Source: Euptelea pleiosperma
Taxonomy: Eukaryota; Streptophyta; Magnoliopsida; Ranunculales; Eupteleaceae
Length of the DNA: 64,000 nucleotides
Direction of reading: 5' to 3'
Assembly (NCBI GenBank): GCA_035048495.1
Contig: CM068553.1
Location: 28,482,978-28,546,977 of the forward strand
The number at the start of each line of letters is the position of its first letter. Within the stretch, counting starts at the first letter, position 1. Position numbers and translations under genes: made by a program. Below the pieces are notes generated by a model that saw nothing but the letters and a program-made list of their open reading frames with translations, was not told where the DNA came from and did not search any database. Below, in pieces: positions 59,576-64,000 of the stretch.

Positions 59576-60863
59576 ATTGAGTTTGTATTTTTATAATTTA
59601 TATTTATTTAGTTATAATTTTTATAAGGAAACATATTTTTTTGTGAACTACCTATTTCTTGGATTTTGGGCGATTAATGACCTTAGGAACCCTTAGTGGT
59701 TCGCTCATGATTATTGACTATTAAGGTTTTAGCCTTGTTATTTGACTTAGACTTATATGCATGGGGATCTCACCCATATGTCTTGGATCTCTCATAGGGT
59801 TCGGCCATGTGTCTTAGATCCCTCTTTAGGGTTCGACCTTATGTCATGGATCCCTCATTGGAGTGTTGGATTCTCTTGCGATTTTCGCTTATATTGTTCA
59901 TCTATGTTAATCGTGACCTTCGGTGATTATTACATGTTATCCATGTTTAATCCTAATTCGTTCCCATATTATCATTTTTGATAATCATGTGTTCATTTTA
60001 TATTCTTATTTAAATGTTAAATATATGTTTGCTTATGTCATGTAACCCTATAACCATCTTGTTGTCATACTATGATCATCACGTCATTTCATATAAGTGG
60101 TGCATAAGGAATAGGGTTAAAGTATATTATATATGTTTATATCGGTTTTATCAATTAATCAGGGTTCGGTACCCTAGTGTGAAAGGCCCCAAACATTATT
60201 ATATCCTGCAGATGAGTTGATGAGACCGCTCCCAGTGCGGGAAGAAGATGGAGACCTTATGTCGTTATGGGTACTAGTTGCATTTGCATCCCATACTCAC
60301 TTGCATTCACCTTTATATTCATATCATCCTTATTATATGATTGAGATGCATACCTTGATTAAAAAACTTGTATAGTATGACATCATACCATGTACACTGT
60401 TGTATTACTGGGCCTCGGCTCACAGTGCTACACCGATACCATTTTCAGATTTTAAGGAGTTGGATACGTGGGATGATTTTGAGGCGAAAGACTCCGGTGC
60501 ATTCGAGGAAATCGACGAGGATTTGGGAGTCGATCCCTATACTTTAGAAGACTTTATTTTGATTGTTTTAAAACATTACTTATTATTTTCACGGGCATGT
60601 AGTCCTTTGATTGAGAGCATGTTCTCACCTCCATCTCTCCATACTTAATTGATTGATTGAATTGTTCGAGTTATGAATTATTTTAATTATTTATTTTCTA
60701 CTTCTATACTTTTTTTACTTTGTGGGTTTTTGAATGAACCTTAGAAGTCTAATTGACCTAATTGGACCACTAAGGGATATTCATGGATCACCTCTGGGTT
60801 CGGGTACGGGTCGATCCATGAATTTTTGGGTCGTATCTGGATATCCGAATTCGAGACGTGACA
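59576..60863 (-). mobile_element. Unclassified LTR-like repeat X, copy B (inverted relative to copy A)
   Basis: Read on the minus strand from TGTCACGTCTCG at 60863, it follows repeat X copy A through ATGGATCGACCCGTACCC, CCGCTCCCAGTGCGG (plus strand), the CATATAAG block and the 33-38-bp ATGAGAGATCC units. It has no solo LTR insertions, so it shows what copy A looked like before L4 and L5 landed. A short acidic frame at 60400-60648 is not shared as a conserved protein. Confidence 0.62.
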
Positions 60864-61225
60864 TTTGAAGACTATACTCACTGAGGTTTCTATGAAAAAT
60901 AAATTCAAAATATTTATTTCTAAAATCTAAGTCAAAATTCTTAAAGAAGTAGACTGCACAGAATCTAAATTCTGGATTTTGTAGAAAAGGTCAGCACCTT
61001 CAAAAAATTACAACTAAATAAATACATATCCTAAAAATATAAAATCAACGGATCTGGAAAATAGATTCACATAGATTTATAGTAAAAATATTTAGTTTTA
61101 TAATATATGTGTAAATCCTTAATCAAGTGGACCGCATAGAATCTGGAATTCTAGGTTTTGCAGAAAAGTCTAGCACATTAGAAAAAGCATAACTAAATAA
61201 ATAAATATCAGACAAATACAAAGTG
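60864..61225 (+). repeat. Inverted 190-bp-type repeat units between X and Y, copy B
   Basis: Words such as TAGACTGCACAGAATCTAAA and AAATAAATACATATCC are the reverse complement of the 58643-59575 units. Together they make an interrupted inverted repeat around copy B of X. Confidence 0.65.
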
Positions 61226-62058
61226 ATGACTTTTTTAACCCTCAAAAACTCATATTTTACATTATTTATGATTTAGAAATGGGCCCAAGGCCCATATATA
61301 TCAACTAGGCTTCATTTAAGATTATTATCAAGCCCAAAAAGCCTTTAAATTAGCCATATAGGCCCACGCAACAATCATAACACAAATAATCATTCATTAA
61401 TTTAATTAGACTATATTATATAATTTAAAAATTCATACAATAAGATATTGACACATGTCACATACACATAAATCATATAAAATAATCTAAATACACAAAA
61501 ATCATAAAAAAAAAAGTTCAAAGCCCTAGAAAAGTGTCAAAATGACCTTAAAATGACCCGAAAAGTGATTCACGAGTCCTACACTCCAATTAAATAACTA
61601 AAATATAATTAAATATTATTTTTAAAATATATAAGAATGATAAGAAAGTTTAAAAATTACAAAAATACTATTTTTGTCAAAATCTCCCTAAATTTCCTGC
61701 TAAGGCTTTTATGTCTCAAGAAAGGTCCTAAATTTCTCGGGTAAGTTGAGAAGGGTAAGATAGGAATTTTTTTGGTGTCTCAGGCCCACAAAATAATTTT
61801 TTTATAAAAATTCTAGAATGTTAGCTAGTGCAAGAAAGAGTCCCCTACAACATCTGGGTATCTCTCGAAAAGCTGAAATAAGGTTTGCATAAAAAAAAAA
61901 TATTTTGTAAAGTTATCGGAATAAAAGCATATTAAACATACATACTCAAGCATGATATTAAACTATAAAAATAATAATAGAAGTCTGAAAAAGTTTCAAG
62001 TTTTCATTATTAGGTGAATTTACCATAATACCCTAGAAAGAAAGTACAGGGTATTACA
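61226..62058 (-). mobile_element. Unclassified LTR-like repeat Y, copy B (inverted, truncated)
   Basis: Read on the minus strand from TGTAATACCCTG at 62058, it matches 40850 onward (GGTAAATTCA, CTAATAATGAAAAC, GGGCCTTGGGCCC). It stops at about 61226 in the inverted 190-bp units. No coding frame. Confidence 0.6.
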
Positions 62059-62887
62059 AAGCATAACTTGAGTTAGGCTTGAAAGCGTCGATTACAAAAG
62101 CAATGTGAGACCAACATTTCTAGCTTCTAGAAACATAGAATGAATATCCACAAATGAAAAAAATATCACCATAGGTTTATTAGAGAAAGAACTGAAATCA
62201 AGGATTGCATTCCATACCTGTGTCATGTCGGTACCCTGGGAATTTCGAATATGACATGAAATGGAGCAGGTCAGGTCCAAGACTTGACCCAATCCATACC
62301 ATTTTCCCAGTCTTGGATCTTCAATTTAAAATCCATTTTAGATTAAAACCTGAGATGGATTAGGCCCATTGGCCCGACTCAGATTCAGTTCGGGATTATT
62401 CCTATATGGGATGCACCAGGATCTAGGATTTGAATCTAATAAAAACTTGTTACATTGCATCATAAATCTAGAATTTTATGCGGATTCTACCCATATTTTG
62501 TTCATAAACCGAATCAAGTTCGGATTATGAATTGAATATGGATCATGCATGCAATTGGATTTGATTCAGAACAAATCAAGATCAGCACATATAGATTTGG
62601 ATCAAGATCCATATCATCCTAGGTCTGACCCAGAACGACCATTTCATGCCCCAACAACTAACCCCGACAAGACAACCCAAAGGGGGTAAATATAACTACA
62701 CCTAAAATAATCTTTTAGGTTTTAACAAATAAACCACCAAAAAAGAAAAAAAAATTAAGCTATTGTAGTTAAAAATTATAAAATTTTGCTAGAAACTTAT
62801 AATCCACCTAAAATTGTACAATATCTACAAAGGTTCACAAATAATATTTCTTTAACATTTATCTGAGCAGCAGTAGAAGGATCAGGG
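62059..62887. other. Gene-free AT-rich sequence
   Basis: No LTR ends, satellite or credible frames. Words built on GATCC/GGATT/AATCC recur (for example 62470-62630), suggesting an old decayed repeat, but I cannot name it. Confidence 0.4.
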
Positions 62888-64000
62888 GTACTCTTAGGAT
62901 TAGCCCAGTTGACAAGTGGGGTGTTGCCATCTAGCTTAATTTTTGGACTTGTAAAAAAATCACATCCAAATATCTGAATAGTATAGGACCCATATTAGTG
63001 CACGATCTCTTATATATTACAAGTATCATAACAATTTCCTAGACCCCAAAGAATAAAACAAATGCATCTCAAATTGGTTGTTCATTGGAATAACATCCAA
63101 ATGTTTATAGAGGGCCAAACCAATAACAGGAGATGAAACAACACAACAGTAAAAACAATGATTATGTGCACTCTTAGAATCAGTCTAGTTGACAAGTTGG
63201 GTTGATGCATGATGAGATGTTCTATGATTTTCAGGGATAATGAAGAGGATGGTACTATTCACGTGACACTATTCATGCGACAGTATTCACAGTGTTGTGG
63301 TATGATTTGGGTTTCCTAGATCAAAATTAATCCGAAAAAAAAAGAAAATAAAGATGGAGAAAGAAAAAGAGATAAGGATACAAAGATACGTTCGGCTTCG
63401 CACCGAATTAGCTTGGATTCACATGAAGGTAGAGTGATTTCGCACCACAAAAGAGATTTCTCAAATAGAAAATATCAGATTTCATTCATAATAAGTCATC
63501 CTTGAAATCAAAGGGTACGTCACCTTTTATAAGACTCTACTTGATTTCCTAATTCTAATCGAATTGAACTTCCTAATTTTAAGCAAACTAAAATAAAGTC
63601 CTAATACAAGTAAACTACTAATTTAATCAATAATAAAATCCTAATTAGAAATAAAATCTAATTTCAACTGAGAATCCTAATTAAACTAAAATAATTATTT
63701 ATGGGGCACATTTATCTACAAATAGTTCAATCAGAATTTACTATAAATAGAAAAAACGTGATTTTACTGTAAATAATAAAAATAAGATTTACTATAAATA
63801 GTAAAAAAGAGTCCACATGCTTGACAGGGCATAGATTCGGTGTAGCATAGACTATCGTAGGAGAATGCTCCCACATCAGGGGTGTTGCCGTCTAGCTTAA
63901 TTTTTGAACTCGTAAACAAATCACATCCAAATACATGAATAGTATAGGACCCAAATCAGTGCACAATCTCTCATATATATATTACAAGTTTCATAACAAT
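62888..64000 (+). repeat. 280-bp tandem duplication, second copy split by an insertion
   Basis: TACTCTTAGGATTAGCCCAGTTGAC near 62889 is repeated as CACTCTTAGAATCAGTCTAGTTGAC at 63169. The following GGGGTGTTGCC..TCTAGCTTAATTTTT resumes only at 63879 because of an insertion. The second unit runs to the window end with GTATAGGACCCAAATCAGTGCAC matching the first. Confidence 0.75.
63203..63878 (+). mobile_element. Small LTR-like insertion (676 bp)
   Basis: Starts TGATGCATGATG and ends CCCACATCA (TGATG/CATCA inverted ends). It splits the second 280-bp unit exactly, with flanking TGGGT (63198-63202) and GGGGT (63879-63883), a 5-bp duplication with one difference. It contains CTATAAATAG (about 63791) in repeated ACTATAAATAG/CTGTAAATAA words. 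Size and ends suit a solo LTR, but no internal region is available. Confidence 0.55.

Noticed and set aside
60400..60648. Small acidic protein frame in repeat X copy B
   Set aside because: The region is not conserved as a frame in copy A, where solo LTR L4 inserted nearby. No domain is recognised.

Overview
This 64 kb window looks like centromeric or pericentromeric heterochromatin of a flowering plant. The evidence is a 177-bp tandem satellite organised into higher-order repeats, a second diverged satellite subfamily, and nested Ty3/gypsy elements of the two non-chromovirus plant lineages Tat and Athila. The Athila primer-binding site fits plant tRNA-Asp. I see no host protein-coding gene and no intact rRNA or tRNA gene. 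The species cannot be named from this sequence. Coding matches rest on motif recognition; no search was run.

Layout, left to right. 1-3494: 3' LTR and 3' internal region of a minus-strand Athila element, cut by a 100-N gap (3495-3594). 3595-16840: about 75 satellite monomers with a 15-monomer (2,654 bp) higher-order repeat, plus 13-mer and 2-mer variants. 16841-28653: a 5'-truncated plus-strand Tat element. It has broken pol, a 93-bp tandem array, a spliced antisense gene with its own TATA box, a polypurine tract and a 3' LTR split by a solo Athila LTR. 28654-33757: diverged satellite holding another solo LTR. 34030-44071: two unclassified older repeats (called X and Y here), two more solo LTRs and a truncated LTR. 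44077-58637: a complete, very young Athila element on the minus strand (14,561 bp). Its LTRs differ only in a poly-T length, the target duplication GTACA is perfect, and gag-pol is one frame broken by one stop. 58643-62058: inverted-orientation copies of X and Y. 62059-64000: gene-free DNA with a 280-bp tandem duplication and a small LTR-like insertion.

How the parts relate. One Athila-type LTR family (about 2.5-3.2 kb) occurs eight times: four solo LTRs with 5-bp target duplications, one truncated copy, one LTR of the partial element and the two LTRs of the young element. Comparing copies shows recurring parts of the LTR: 20-bp-spaced motifs matching the plant G2/M MSA element, a palindrome abutting the TATA box, a tRNA-like A/B-box pair, and repeated GGAGTTGCAG...CTGCAACTCC hairpins downstream of the TATA box, one of which carries paired compensatory changes. 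These, the antisense Tat gene and the satellite crossover footprints are the most interesting observations.
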